A DNA stretch of 7,185 nucleotides from Patescibacteria group bacterium (GCA_028864955.1 JAGWLE010000032.1:1-7185); one strand, 5' to 3'. Counted from the stretch's first letter, positions 1 through 6,850 are shown. Notes: generated by a model not told the origin, from the sequence alone. Numbers and translations are program-made.

Positions 1-2
1 AA

Positions 3-37
3 AGTACCCAGAATCCTTTGTGAGAATCCTGGGTACT
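3..37 (-). terminator. Rho-independent terminator of the 544-residue protein gene
   Basis: A perfect 9-bp inverted repeat (agtacccag at 3-11, ctgggtact at 29-37) starts 19 bases beyond the minus-strand stop codon. Read on the minus strand, the closing arm runs straight into TTT at the window edge, as expected for an intrinsic terminator; the rest of any U-tract lies outside. The 17-base loop is larger than usual, but part of it can pair further (AT/AT after one mismatch). The octamer agaatcct occurs twice in the hairpin (10-17 and 23-30). Confidence 0.7.
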
Positions 38-56
38 GCGAATAGAGCTACTCAGA

Positions 57-1691
57 TTAACGATGGCCACCACCACGACCGCCACCAAAGTGACCGCCAC
101 CACCACGCCCACCGCCGAAGTGACTGCCACCAGCTCGACCTCCTCCAAAGGAGTGTCCGAAACGATAGCTGTTTACTTGGCCGCAAGCATGGTCGTACGA
201 CCGGAACGAATGGCCGGAACTCCAGCGATACATCCGTCGTCCGCCTATGAACACTGGCAGCCAGCAACCGCCGCCAAATGTGGCAACGGTGTAGGATGGA
301 CCATATGGCGCGAATTGATAGGTTGCTGCACCTTCATAATCGGCAGGTACGTCCGGGTATCCAGGAGGAGACGGCGGTGTGAGCGGTGCCTCGATAGCAG
401 GTTGCGACTGCGTGGTTGGCGCTGATGGAGGCATTGTTGCCGGAGAATTTGTCGCCGGCGGAGGGACAGTTTCAACAACGTTCGTGACAAACTTGGTCAC
501 TGTAACCTCATTCGTCATCACCACTGTCACGTGGTTTGTTTGCCAAGCCTCCCGCGCCACGACATTTGTCGCTGGCGGTGCGCACGCACTGATGTAGTCG
601 TTGTGATCGACTATCGGCTCGGGCGCGTAGCCGATGTAGGTGTGGTTGAACTGGTTGCCGACAACGTTGTAATTGCCTTGGACAATGTTGGTCGTGATAT
701 TGACATTGTGCCCGTCAATCGGATTTCCGAGTGATGGCAGGTTTGTCGACGACGACCCGAACCATGTCGGTGGCAAGAGACCGTGAAGTCCATTGCCAAA
801 GTTCAACCCGTTGTGAAATGCCTGCCAGGCCAGGAAACAGAGAAGCAGCAGTGCCCCGATTCCGATGGCCCAGCGAGCCGTAAGGTTCTTGTCCTTCTGA
901 CCGTGGTTCTGCTGATTCTGCTGTTGTTGCTGCTGGGCTGCGGCCTGCTGGTTCAACTGTGTCTGGATGTTAGCAACACCTTTTTGAATGTCGCTCACAC
1001 CAGTCGCAATGCCAGGAATGGCATTGAGATGACCGGCCGCATTCACCAAGGTTGGAAGGGCGGCTGTAAACACTTTGCCTCCCTCGGAAAACTCCTTGAT
1101 GGCAGTTTTCTGTTGGTTGAGCACTTCCGTCTGATCCTTGAGAACCTGTTGATTCTGGCCGGAGAGATGGGTGAGCATGCTCAACGCAGCTCTCCAGTCA
1201 GGAGTCGTGGAGCCTGCTTGCGCAGCAGGCGTTCCAGCGGCCGGCGCCTGCGCGCCTGTCCCAGTTCCGGCATTCGTGCCAGTCGCACCTCCCGGTCGGG
1301 GGGCAGGGGCTGGTCGAGGTGTAGGAGCAGGGGCGGGTGCAGGTGTCGGATTTGCCGGAGGAGCTGTCGGCTTTGGAGCCGGCGCTGGTGCGGGCACGGC
1401 ACCAACGGTGTGGTTGGAGCCTTCCCGGCGGATGAGAGTCTTGAGCGCATTCCCGGCTGCGTCATTTTGATCACGTGCCGTGATCTCGACGACGTAGTCG
1501 GTGTTGTCGTTCAGACTCTTACCAAACAGCGGCGAGACATCGAAGCTGTTATTAGCAGCTTCAGTCCGTTCCGCAACGGCACCCGTATCGGCCTTGCTGA
1601 TCAATAGCCGATAGAAGGCAGCATTGGGAACTTCTGTCCAGACAAGAATCGAACCTTTGAATTCGGCGTTTTTCGGAGCTTCAAGTGGCAT
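57..1691 (-). CDS. Single-pass membrane protein with FN3-like N-terminus and Gly/His/Arg repeat tail
   Basis: I do not recognise a named family. Residues about 10-90 look like a fibronectin-III or similar beta-sandwich (ILVWTEVPNAAFYRLLI, then YVVEITARD). Residues 97-165 are a Pro/Ala/Thr/Gly linker. Residues 166-262 are helical and Gln-rich with a six-Gln run at 253-258. Residues 274-292 form one membrane helix (WAIGIGALLLLCFLAWQAF). Residues 325-355 are Asn-rich, 385-410 Thr/Val-rich, 410-450 Pro-rich, and 511-544 repeat HFGGGRGGG-like units. There is no N-terminal signal peptide. Lys266, Lys268 and Arg273 just before the helix, with no positive residues just after it, predict N-terminus inside and C-terminus outside by the positive-inside rule. 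The start is supported by GAAAGG about 6 bases upstream and by a consensus promoter at 1785-1813. It is a separate unit bounded by terminators. A long antisense reading frame exists but has no such signals. The function is unknown; an envelope role is inferred. Confidence 0.85.
   Translation of the reverse strand: MPLEAPKNAEFKGSILVWTEVPNAAFYRLLISKADTGAVAERTEAANNSFDVSPLFGKSLNDNTDYVVEITARDQNDAAGNALKTLIRREGSNHTVGAVPAPAPAPKPTAPPANPTPAPAPAPTPRPAPAPRPGGATGTNAGTGTGAQAPAAGTPAAQAGSTTPDWRAALSMLTHLSGQNQQVLKDQTEVLNQQKTAIKEFSEGGKVFTAALPTLVNAAGHLNAIPGIATGVSDIQKGVANIQTQLNQQAAAQQQQQQNQQNHGQKDKNLTARWAIGIGALLLLCFLAWQAFHNGLNFGNGLHGLLPPTWFGSSSTNLPSLGNPIDGHNVNITTNIVQGNYNVVGNQFNHTYIGYAPEPIVDHNDYISACAPPATNVVAREAWQTNHVTVVMTNEVTVTKFVTNVVETVPPPATNSPATMPPSAPTTQSQPAIEAPLTPPSPPGYPDVPADYEGAATYQFAPYGPSYTVATFGGGCWLPVFIGGRRMYRWSSGHSFRSYDHACGQVNSYRFGHSFGGGRAGGSHFGGGRGGGGHFGGGRGGGHR
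60..161 (-). repeat. Gly/His/Phe/Arg-coding tandem repeat
   Basis: This is the last 34 codons of the 544-residue protein (residues 511-544). It encodes about three and a half imperfect copies of a HFGGGRGGG-type unit: HSFGGGRAGG, SHFGGGRGGG, GHFGGGRGGG, HR. The DNA copies (ccaccacgaccgccaccaaa-like units) differ at several third positions, so the repeat is not a very recent slippage product. Confidence 0.8.
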
Positions 1692-1784
1692 AACTGACCT
1701 TTCTATGGTTGTGGCTGTGGTTAAGCCATTTTTTCAAGTTGCTGTCGTTTGTTTAAATCTATACTGCAATTTTGACCAATGATA

Positions 1785-1813
1785 ATTATATACTAAAATA
1801 TAAGCTACGTCAA
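1785..1813 (-). promoter_or_regulatory. Sigma70-type promoter of the 544-residue protein gene
   Basis: On the minus strand, TTGACG (1813-1808) is followed after exactly 17 bases by TATAAT (1790-1785). The -35 box matches 5 of 6 consensus positions and the -10 box all 6. Predicted transcription start is near 1778, giving a leader of about 87 bases. The leader ends in AGAAAGG, a good Shine-Dalgarno, just before the ATG at 1691. Confidence 0.8.
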
Positions 1814-1844
1814 GTACACAGCGGTACCCGTCATTCGATATCCA

Positions 1845-1875
1845 AAAATAGAAAAGAGGCTTCTTGGTAGAAGCC
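1845..1875 (-). terminator. Rho-independent terminator of the 468-residue protein gene
   Basis: A perfect 7-bp stem (ggcttct at 1858-1864, agaagcc at 1869-1875) encloses a 4-base loop. On the minus strand it is followed by a T-rich run (TCTTTTCTATTTTT). It begins about 31 bases beyond the TAG stop of the upstream gene and lies before the next promoter, so it insulates the two minus-strand genes. Confidence 0.85.
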
Positions 1876-1906
1876 CCTTCGCGTTTGTAGAAAGGTACGC
1901 GTATTT

Positions 1907-3313
1907 CTATGACCTTTTGTGTGTACCAGCATCGAAAGCGTCCGCGAGATCACGCTTGGTTTCTTCGGATACGCCTGGATAGTCCACGAAGACTCGCGAA
2001 CTTCCGTTACTTTTGCCATTTCGGCTCGCCGGCAGTGTATGCGTTTCAGATCGTTGAGCTGCCAGTTCGCGACGCGCATCACTTCGCATCCGCTTGAACT
2101 CATTGAAGCCAGCATCTTCGTGCTGGTAGCCAAACTGAGTGATTCGCATAGCCCGATCATTAGTCATCGTCGATGGACGAGCTTCGATGCCAAGCGTGCC
2201 ATTCAGTGCAGGACCATGATCCATCATGTGCCAGTGCAGCGCAGACGGATGATTGCCGGGCTCGCAGTAATCGCGGAATTCGGCTCGGGCGCGATCTTCC
2301 AGTGACGAATCTTCCATGCGGATCAATGCCCAGACAATCCGGTGATTGTAGCTTATCTCGGCATCATCACGGGTATTTGGAAATATCGAGAGGTTGCCAG
2401 ACCGACGCCTGATGATGATCGCCTCGTACATGAAGTCTTTGCTACGGCTGGCAGCACCGACTTGCGCATTGTCGCTGCGAATAAGTGCTGCATATTTGCG
2501 CGTGCCATCACGACTGGTGTACACGGGGAATTTGCGCTGGTTGCGCAAGAGCTCCGTGATCGCCTCTTGGAACATGCTCTGCTGGATGACTACTTGGTCA
2601 AGCATCATCCTGGCCCATGTCGCAGTGTTCTCGTCGGATTCACCGCAGACTTTGTATGCGCGGCAGATCGATGAGAGCTCCAGGATTTCGCCGATATTTC
2701 TCTCTGACTCCCTCACAATTTTCTTGAGATGGAGCTGGATTGATATCGGCATCGCTGGATCATCCTTGATCATTTGGGCGACAACGTTCGTCGGACGAAC
2801 GTAATCTGTACACTCCAGCGTTTTACCTTCAGCCTGCGCTTCGGCCACTTTCATCAAGTAACCGATGAGCATGCAGACGGCATCGTCGATCTGGAGATAG
2901 ATCGCCGCTTGCTGATCAAAGGGATTTGAGTACAGCATGCAGCGTGTGAGTGCTGGCAGTTCTGTAGGAGATGATCCTCCTTCGGAATCGTTCAGCGTTA
3001 CTGCTCGGATCAGGGGATTGACCGCTGTCGGCACACCGAGGAACGAGGCGACTTTGGAGGTGGTTGACGTATTGGGAATACGCCGACCATACCCGTCCTT
3101 GTCGTCAAACAGACCTTGGCATTGACCGAGTGGCCAGCGTCCGGCGGCGATATTCTCTGCCTCCGAACCGCTGAGCTTACAGGGCTCAATCTGGCAACCT
3201 GGTGCGAGCTGAATCTTGTCTCCTCCAAACGCTTTTACCAAGCCGCAGGGGACGACCTCATCGAGGTGGAAGCCTCGATGAGGGCAGATACTGTCAAACA
3301 CAAAAGTGTTCAT
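1907..3313 (-). CDS. Uncharacterised 468-residue protein, possibly MYG1/DHH-like
   Basis: No firm family assignment. The protein has no signal peptide or membrane helix and is probably cytosolic. The N-terminus (PHRGFHLDEVVPCGLVKAF, residues 11-29) resembles the metal-binding start of MYG1/UPF0160 proteins, usually THxGxFHxDE; His12, His16, Asp18 and Glu19 are kept with one residue fewer. FDDKDGYG at 69-76 sits where DHH-type proteins have their DHH motif, but the histidines are absent. ND at 108-109 is another possible metal-site remnant. Residues 275-335 (YAALIRSDNAQ, then RSGNLSIFPNTR) and 360-373 (HWHMMDHGPALNGTL) resemble, from memory, conserved blocks of uncharacterised CPR proteins. 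The 420-440 region is Ser/Asn/Arg-rich and likely disordered. The ATG at 3313 has GAAAGG 6 bases upstream; the stop is TAG. The gene is real with good confidence, the family assignment about 0.4. If MYG1-related it could be a nuclease or phosphoesterase, or a catalytically dead relative. Confidence 0.85.
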   Translation of the reverse strand: MNTFVFDSICPHRGFHLDEVVPCGLVKAFGGDKIQLAPGCQIEPCKLSGSEAENIAAGRWPLGQCQGLFDDKDGYGRRIPNTSTTSKVASFLGVPTAVNPLIRAVTLNDSEGGSSPTELPALTRCMLYSNPFDQQAAIYLQIDDAVCMLIGYLMKVAEAQAEGKTLECTDYVRPTNVVAQMIKDDPAMPISIQLHLKKIVRESERNIGEILELSSICRAYKVCGESDENTATWARMMLDQVVIQQSMFQEAITELLRNQRKFPVYTSRDGTRKYAALIRSDNAQVGAASRSKDFMYEAIIIRRRSGNLSIFPNTRDDAEISYNHRIVWALIRMEDSSLEDRARAEFRDYCEPGNHPSALHWHMMDHGPALNGTLGIEARPSTMTNDRAMRITQFGYQHEDAGFNEFKRMRSDARRELAAQRSETHTLPASRNGKSNGSSRVFVDYPGVSEETKRDLADAFDAGTHKRS

Positions 3314-3400
3314 GACGAACCTTTCGTTGGACTGTTAAAGATCGCTTCAGGTATTCGTGCCGACAAAGCCGGACGAGTCTGAGATAGATCCGCTGGCCGC

Positions 3401-3428
3401 ATTATAACATTTATATTGTATATGTCAA
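3401..3428 (-). promoter_or_regulatory. Full-consensus sigma70-type promoter of the 468-residue protein gene
   Basis: On the minus strand TTGACA (3428-3423) is separated by 16 bases from TATAAT (3406-3401). Both hexamers match consensus at all six positions. The -35 box lies 10 bases past the last base of the tRNA-Leu gene on the same strand. Predicted start is near 3394, giving a leader of about 80 bases before the ATG at 3313. Confidence 0.85.
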
Positions 3429-3438
3429 ATGATAATTG

Positions 3439-3520
3439 TGCCGGGGAGAGGAATCGAACCTCCATGGATTGCTCCACATGCTCCTAAGGCATGCGCGTCT
3501 ACCAATTTCGCCACCCCGGC
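3439..3520 (-). tRNA. tRNA-Leu (anticodon UAG)
   Basis: The 82-base minus-strand sequence folds as a class II tRNA. The acceptor stem GCCGGGG/CCCCGGC is fully paired with discriminator A at 3439. The D arm is GCG/CGC around AAATTGGTAGA. The anticodon arm CATGC/GCATG holds loop CTTAGGA, with anticodon TAG at 3486-3484, reading CUA and possibly other CUN leucine codons. The long variable arm TGGA-GCAA-TCCA is typical of leucine tRNAs. The T arm GGAGG/CCTCT (one G-U pair) holds TTCGATT. CCA is not encoded (ACAA follows), so it must be added by a nucleotidyltransferase. No terminator-like hairpin follows before the next promoter. Confidence 0.97.
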
Positions 3521-3748
3521 CTCAAAATAATTAGAACATAGAGTAGAGTATTTTACTAGTTGGATGGCAGGCAGTCATTCAGCCGTATCCGGGCTGTGCC
3601 ATACGGATTATCGAACGGAGGCAGAGTTATCCACTGATGCGTTCTTTGCGTCGGCTCATTTACATTATAATTATGGCCAGGTATTTCTCCATACCATTAA
3701 CACATCTGTGTCGGCTGGAATTAGCGGTCTCATGCAGATTGAGCCGGC
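3521..3748. other. Divergent intergenic region between tRNA-Leu and the surface-protein gene
   Basis: This stretch holds the 5' flank of the minus-strand tRNA and the leader of the plus-strand surface-protein gene. No clear tRNA promoter stands out; TATGTT at 3542-3537 (minus) is a weak -10 candidate. Two short inverted repeats are visible: CCGTAT (3583-3588) with ATACGG (3601-3606), and GGTAT (3680-3684) with ATACC (3691-3695). The second would lie in the predicted mRNA leader. A short open frame through here (from 3564) ends inside the next start region and has no support as a gene. Confidence 0.5.
3646..3671 (+). promoter_or_regulatory. Possible promoter of the surface-protein gene
   Basis: TATAAT at 3666-3671 is a perfect -10 box in an AT-rich patch upstream of the gene starting at 3749. 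The -35 region is poor: TTGCGT at 3646-3651 is the nearest match and its 14-base spacing is too short. If used, transcription starts near 3678 with a leader of about 71 bases. Confidence 0.4.
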
Positions 3749-6700
3749 ATGACGTCTAGATCGATGAAACATTCATCTTTATTCGCACGAGCTTTGGCCG
3801 TCTTCGCCCTTGCGGGGTGTGCGTTGGTATACGTTCTCTGGCGCTCGACGGCGCCGGCGCCATCAACAATTAGTCGTATTCGCGGTCCGGAACAAGCCGC
3901 TCAAGTCTCAACAGCTGTGATCAACGGATTGGTCGGTTGGTGGAAATTTGATGATGGTTCCGGGACAACCGCCGCTGATTCGAGCGGCAACGGATCAACC
4001 GGTACGCTTTCCGGCACGCCACTGCCCGCCTGGACGCAAGGAAAATCTGGTGGCGCCCTGTCATTCGACGGCCTGACGGATGCCGTTTCCATCGGCGACC
4101 GGTCTGTGCTGGATTTTGGCACAGGGTCGTTCAGCTACGGCATGTGGGTCTATGTCACGGCGCCGGCCGGCATCTGGGACGAACCTTGGGTCAAGGGCGG
4201 CGGCGCGGCGAGTTCCGCCGGCTATGACATGGAACTCGGTTCGGGTTCCTGGACCGCCAATATTGCCGACGGCACAAATGGCCGCCAGGTGGTCTTTTCG
4301 AATTCGCCGTACCTCAATCAATGGGTACAGTTGTTCGCTGTCGTTGATCGTTCCGCCGGCACATTCAAGGCATACGTAGACGGCCTGCCAGTGGCAAGTA
4401 CGGCTCTGGCCAGCTTTGGTTCGGTGACGAGTACGGAATCAGCCATGATCTCCGGCCGTTATCCATTCAAGGGCTTGATCGATGACGTGCGCGTCTATAA
4501 TCGCGCGCTCTCTGATTCTGAAGTGGCTGCCATCTATGCCGAAGCCGGACAAAGTGCGACAACACCGACGCCGACGCCAAGCCCATCGGCGCCGGTCACG
4601 ACGGGCACGCAGACATCCGGTACGGGCAATGTGTACTACGTGAGTGCTTCCGGCAGCGATGCGAATGCCGGGACGCAGTCATCGCCATGGCGCACGATTC
4701 AGAACGCGTACAACCACGCGCAAGCCGGCGATACGATCCTCGTCGCGCCCGGCAGGTATACGGAGCTCTACAGTTCCAGCGACGGCATCGGCATTTTCCT
4801 GAACAGAAGCGGCACGGCTGGTCGGCCGATCACTCTACGCTCCCAGGTTAAAGGACAGGCTATCATCGATGGTGGAAATATTTCCGGCCATAATCGCGAC
4901 CTCTTGATCTCCGGCAGCTATAATGTCATCGACGGATTCGAGATCACCCGGGCTTATGCGGCCGGTATATCGATTTTCAGCTATCAGGGAGGAGGGAATT
5001 ACAACCAGATCATCAACAACACCATCGACTATAACGGCAATGTGAGCGGGATCGCCGGCAGCGGCGGCATTTATGACGACAAGGCCACGCATGATAATGT
5101 CTACGCCAATAACATCATCTCCCATAACGGTTCTCAAGCCGCCAGCAACGCGACGGATCAAGGCGTATATCTCTGCGGCGACAACGATGTCGTCGATAAT
5201 AACTTGATCATATTCAATACGTCCTGGGGTCTGCAGGTGGCCGGTTATGATACGGTCTCGAATATGAAAATATATAACAATACCATTGTCGCCAACGGTC
5301 AAGGCGGTATAATTCTTTACTTGGTATTGAACAACATTGATATCAGAAATAACATCATTTACGGCAATACCGGCGAGGGCTACGGTATTGATTCGTACGA
5401 AGCCAGCGGCGGCGGCGTTGTCATTGATCATAATCTCATCTATGGCAACAGCGGTGGCTTGTGGACGTTCACGCGCGGCGGTTCATCGTATACCTACACC
5501 ACGACGGCCAACATCACCAATGCCTCGCCGCTCTTCGTGAACTCGTCATCCGATTTCCACCTGCAGTCTAGCAGTCCAGCGATCAACGCTGGCGTGACGG
5601 TTGCGGGAGTCAGTCCGGACCTCGATGGCGTGTCACGGCCGCAGGGCAGCGCATATGATATGGGCGCGTATGAGTACGTCGGCAGCAGCGGTGCTGTAAC
5701 AACGACACCAACACCAACGTCTGTCGCGCCGGCCGGTCCATACAGTCTCACGGTGAATGTCGGCGCCAACGGGTCGGTTTCTTCAGGTGGCGGTTCGCTC
5801 CGGTATTGCACCGGCAGCTGCAGTATCAGTCCGGTATCGCCTGGGGTGGTCATCTCGCTCACAGCCTATCCCAATCCTGGTTATGCGGCGATGTGGTCGG
5901 GTTGTACGTCGTCTTCCGGCAACAGTTGCTCACTGGCCGTGCCGCAGGCCAGCGTCACTGTCGGCCTCTCATTTTCGGCCGTGCCGGATCTGACCGCGCC
6001 CTCTGTTTCGTTGACGGCGCCGGTGAACGGCGCCACCATGTCCGGTCCGGCCGCGCCGGTGTCGGCGGTGGCAACCGACAATATCGGAGTTGCTGCCGTA
6101 CAGTTCAAGATCGATGGCAACGCCCTTGGCTCGGCTCTGACCACTCCGACTTCGGGCAGTACATATTCCGGCACGTGGAACACCACAGCTTTTGCGAATG
6201 GCAGCCATACCGTCACGGCAACGGTGCTGGATACGTCCAATAACACGAATACTTCGGCGCCGGTCATCGTCACGGTGAATAATGAGAGCGCGCAAGCTTC
6301 GACGACGCCGACGCCTGTGCAAACATCAGCAAATACGCCGACGTTCACCCCATTGTCTACGGGAGCCGTTCCGGTAATTTCTTCGGGTGGAGGTGGTGGC
6401 GGAGGTGGCGGCGGCGGTAGCTCGTCTGGCGGTTCACAGGGTCCGGCAACCGGCGCGGCCGCGATCCTTACACCGGCTGTCAGCCAGCATGTATTGCCGG
6501 CAGGCGTTGTTTGTCCACCTGGTTTTGTCTGTACCCTGGTTGCGCCAAAGAGCAATCCAGCGGTTTCGGTCCTGCCAAACTTCAGCCGGCCGCTGCGTTT
6601 CGGCATGTCGGGAACCGATGTCAGGAATCTTCAGATATTTCTGAACGCCCACGGTTACCAAGTTTCTCTCTCCGGCGCCGGATCGCCCGGAAATGAAACA

Positions 6701-6850
6701 GCGTATTTTGGTCCGGCCACCCTGCGCGCGGTGGTGAAATTTCAGGAGGGCAATCGCGCCGCCATCCTTACACCAGCGGGCTTGACTCAAGGCACGGGAT
6801 ATTTTGGTCCGGCTTCGATTCGCTATGCCAATCAATTACTTTCGAGCTGA
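3749..6850 (+). CDS. Exported LamG / beta-helix / Ig-like protein with peptidoglycan-binding C-terminus
   Basis: A 1033-residue modular surface protein. Residues 11-30 are a hydrophobic export signal after an Arg/Lys-containing start; LAGC at 21-24 resembles a lipobox, but the hydrophobic run continues past it, so a signal anchor or ordinary signal is also possible. Residues 58-265 are LamG/concanavalin-like (GLVGWWKFDDGSG to LIDDVRVYNRALSDSEVAAIY). Residues 294-645 are a right-handed beta-helix opening with YYVSASGSDANAGT and PWRTIQNA, with Asn-ladder coils (NNTIDYNG, NNIISHNG, NNTIVANG, NNIIYGN) and a DLDGVSRPQGSAYDMGAYEY end typical of choice-of-anchor Q proteins. Residues 665-743 are InlB-like with paired cysteines 687/691 and 719/727; 748-843 are Ig-like; 880-890 poly-Gly; 945-1031 peptidoglycan-binding. 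Thr/Pro linkers separate the modules. Likely a wall-bound glycan-binding or depolymerising protein; no catalytic residues can be assigned. The start is uncertain: ATG at 3764 is equally plausible and neither has a good Shine-Dalgarno. Confidence 0.93.
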   Translation: MTSRSMKHSSLFARALAVFALAGCALVYVLWRSTAPAPSTISRIRGPEQAAQVSTAVINGLVGWWKFDDGSGTTAADSSGNGSTGTLSGTPLPAWTQGKSGGALSFDGLTDAVSIGDRSVLDFGTGSFSYGMWVYVTAPAGIWDEPWVKGGGAASSAGYDMELGSGSWTANIADGTNGRQVVFSNSPYLNQWVQLFAVVDRSAGTFKAYVDGLPVASTALASFGSVTSTESAMISGRYPFKGLIDDVRVYNRALSDSEVAAIYAEAGQSATTPTPTPSPSAPVTTGTQTSGTGNVYYVSASGSDANAGTQSSPWRTIQNAYNHAQAGDTILVAPGRYTELYSSSDGIGIFLNRSGTAGRPITLRSQVKGQAIIDGGNISGHNRDLLISGSYNVIDGFEITRAYAAGISIFSYQGGGNYNQIINNTIDYNGNVSGIAGSGGIYDDKATHDNVYANNIISHNGSQAASNATDQGVYLCGDNDVVDNNLIIFNTSWGLQVAGYDTVSNMKIYNNTIVANGQGGIILYLVLNNIDIRNNIIYGNTGEGYGIDSYEASGGGVVIDHNLIYGNSGGLWTFTRGGSSYTYTTTANITNASPLFVNSSSDFHLQSSSPAINAGVTVAGVSPDLDGVSRPQGSAYDMGAYEYVGSSGAVTTTPTPTSVAPAGPYSLTVNVGANGSVSSGGGSLRYCTGSCSISPVSPGVVISLTAYPNPGYAAMWSGCTSSSGNSCSLAVPQASVTVGLSFSAVPDLTAPSVSLTAPVNGATMSGPAAPVSAVATDNIGVAAVQFKIDGNALGSALTTPTSGSTYSGTWNTTAFANGSHTVTATVLDTSNNTNTSAPVIVTVNNESAQASTTPTPVQTSANTPTFTPLSTGAVPVISSGGGGGGGGGGGSSSGGSQGPATGAAAILTPAVSQHVLPAGVVCPPGFVCTLVAPKSNPAVSVLPNFSRPLRFGMSGTDVRNLQIFLNAHGYQVSLSGAGSPGNETAYFGPATLRAVVKFQEGNRAAILTPAGLTQGTGYFGPASIRYANQLLSS
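6386..6418 (+). repeat. Poly-glycine codon run
   Basis: Eleven consecutive GGN codons (residues 880-890 of the surface protein) form a flexible hinge between the Ig-like domain with its Thr/Pro linker and the peptidoglycan-binding part. The codons mix GGT, GGA and GGC, so it is not a pure simple-sequence tract, though length variation by slippage is plausible. Confidence 0.85.

Noticed and set aside
60..161. CRISPR-like short repeats
   Set aside because: The repeats are contiguous, without spacers, and follow codon periodicity of a Gly-rich protein tail.
783..1607. Plus-strand 274-codon open frame antisense to the 544-residue protein gene
   Set aside because: Its product is Arg/Cys/Ser-rich without recognisable domains, and the opposite strand carries promoter, Shine-Dalgarno and terminator in the right order.
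3439..3520. tRNA gene as a mobile-element attachment site
   Set aside because: No integrase gene and no direct repeat of the tRNA 3' end was seen in the window.
3564..3752. Short plus-strand open frame (62 codons) before the surface-protein gene
   Set aside because: It has no Shine-Dalgarno, begins upstream of the likely promoter and overlaps the next start codon; no domain or signal is visible.
3818..3823. Lipoprotein cleavage site at LAGC in the surface protein
   Set aside because: The hydrophobic stretch continues after the cysteine (ALVYVLW), unlike a normal lipoprotein; it is noted as a possibility but not annotated.
4835..5431. Minus-strand 198-codon open frame inside the surface-protein gene
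   Set aside because: It is a frame shadow of the beta-helix coding sequence; its Ile/Val/Asp-rich translation mirrors Asn/Ile/Asp codons of the real gene.
5881..6606. Minus-strand 241-codon open frame opposite the Ig-like and poly-Gly region
   Set aside because: The proline run is the reverse complement of the poly-Gly codons, and no start or termination signals accompany it.
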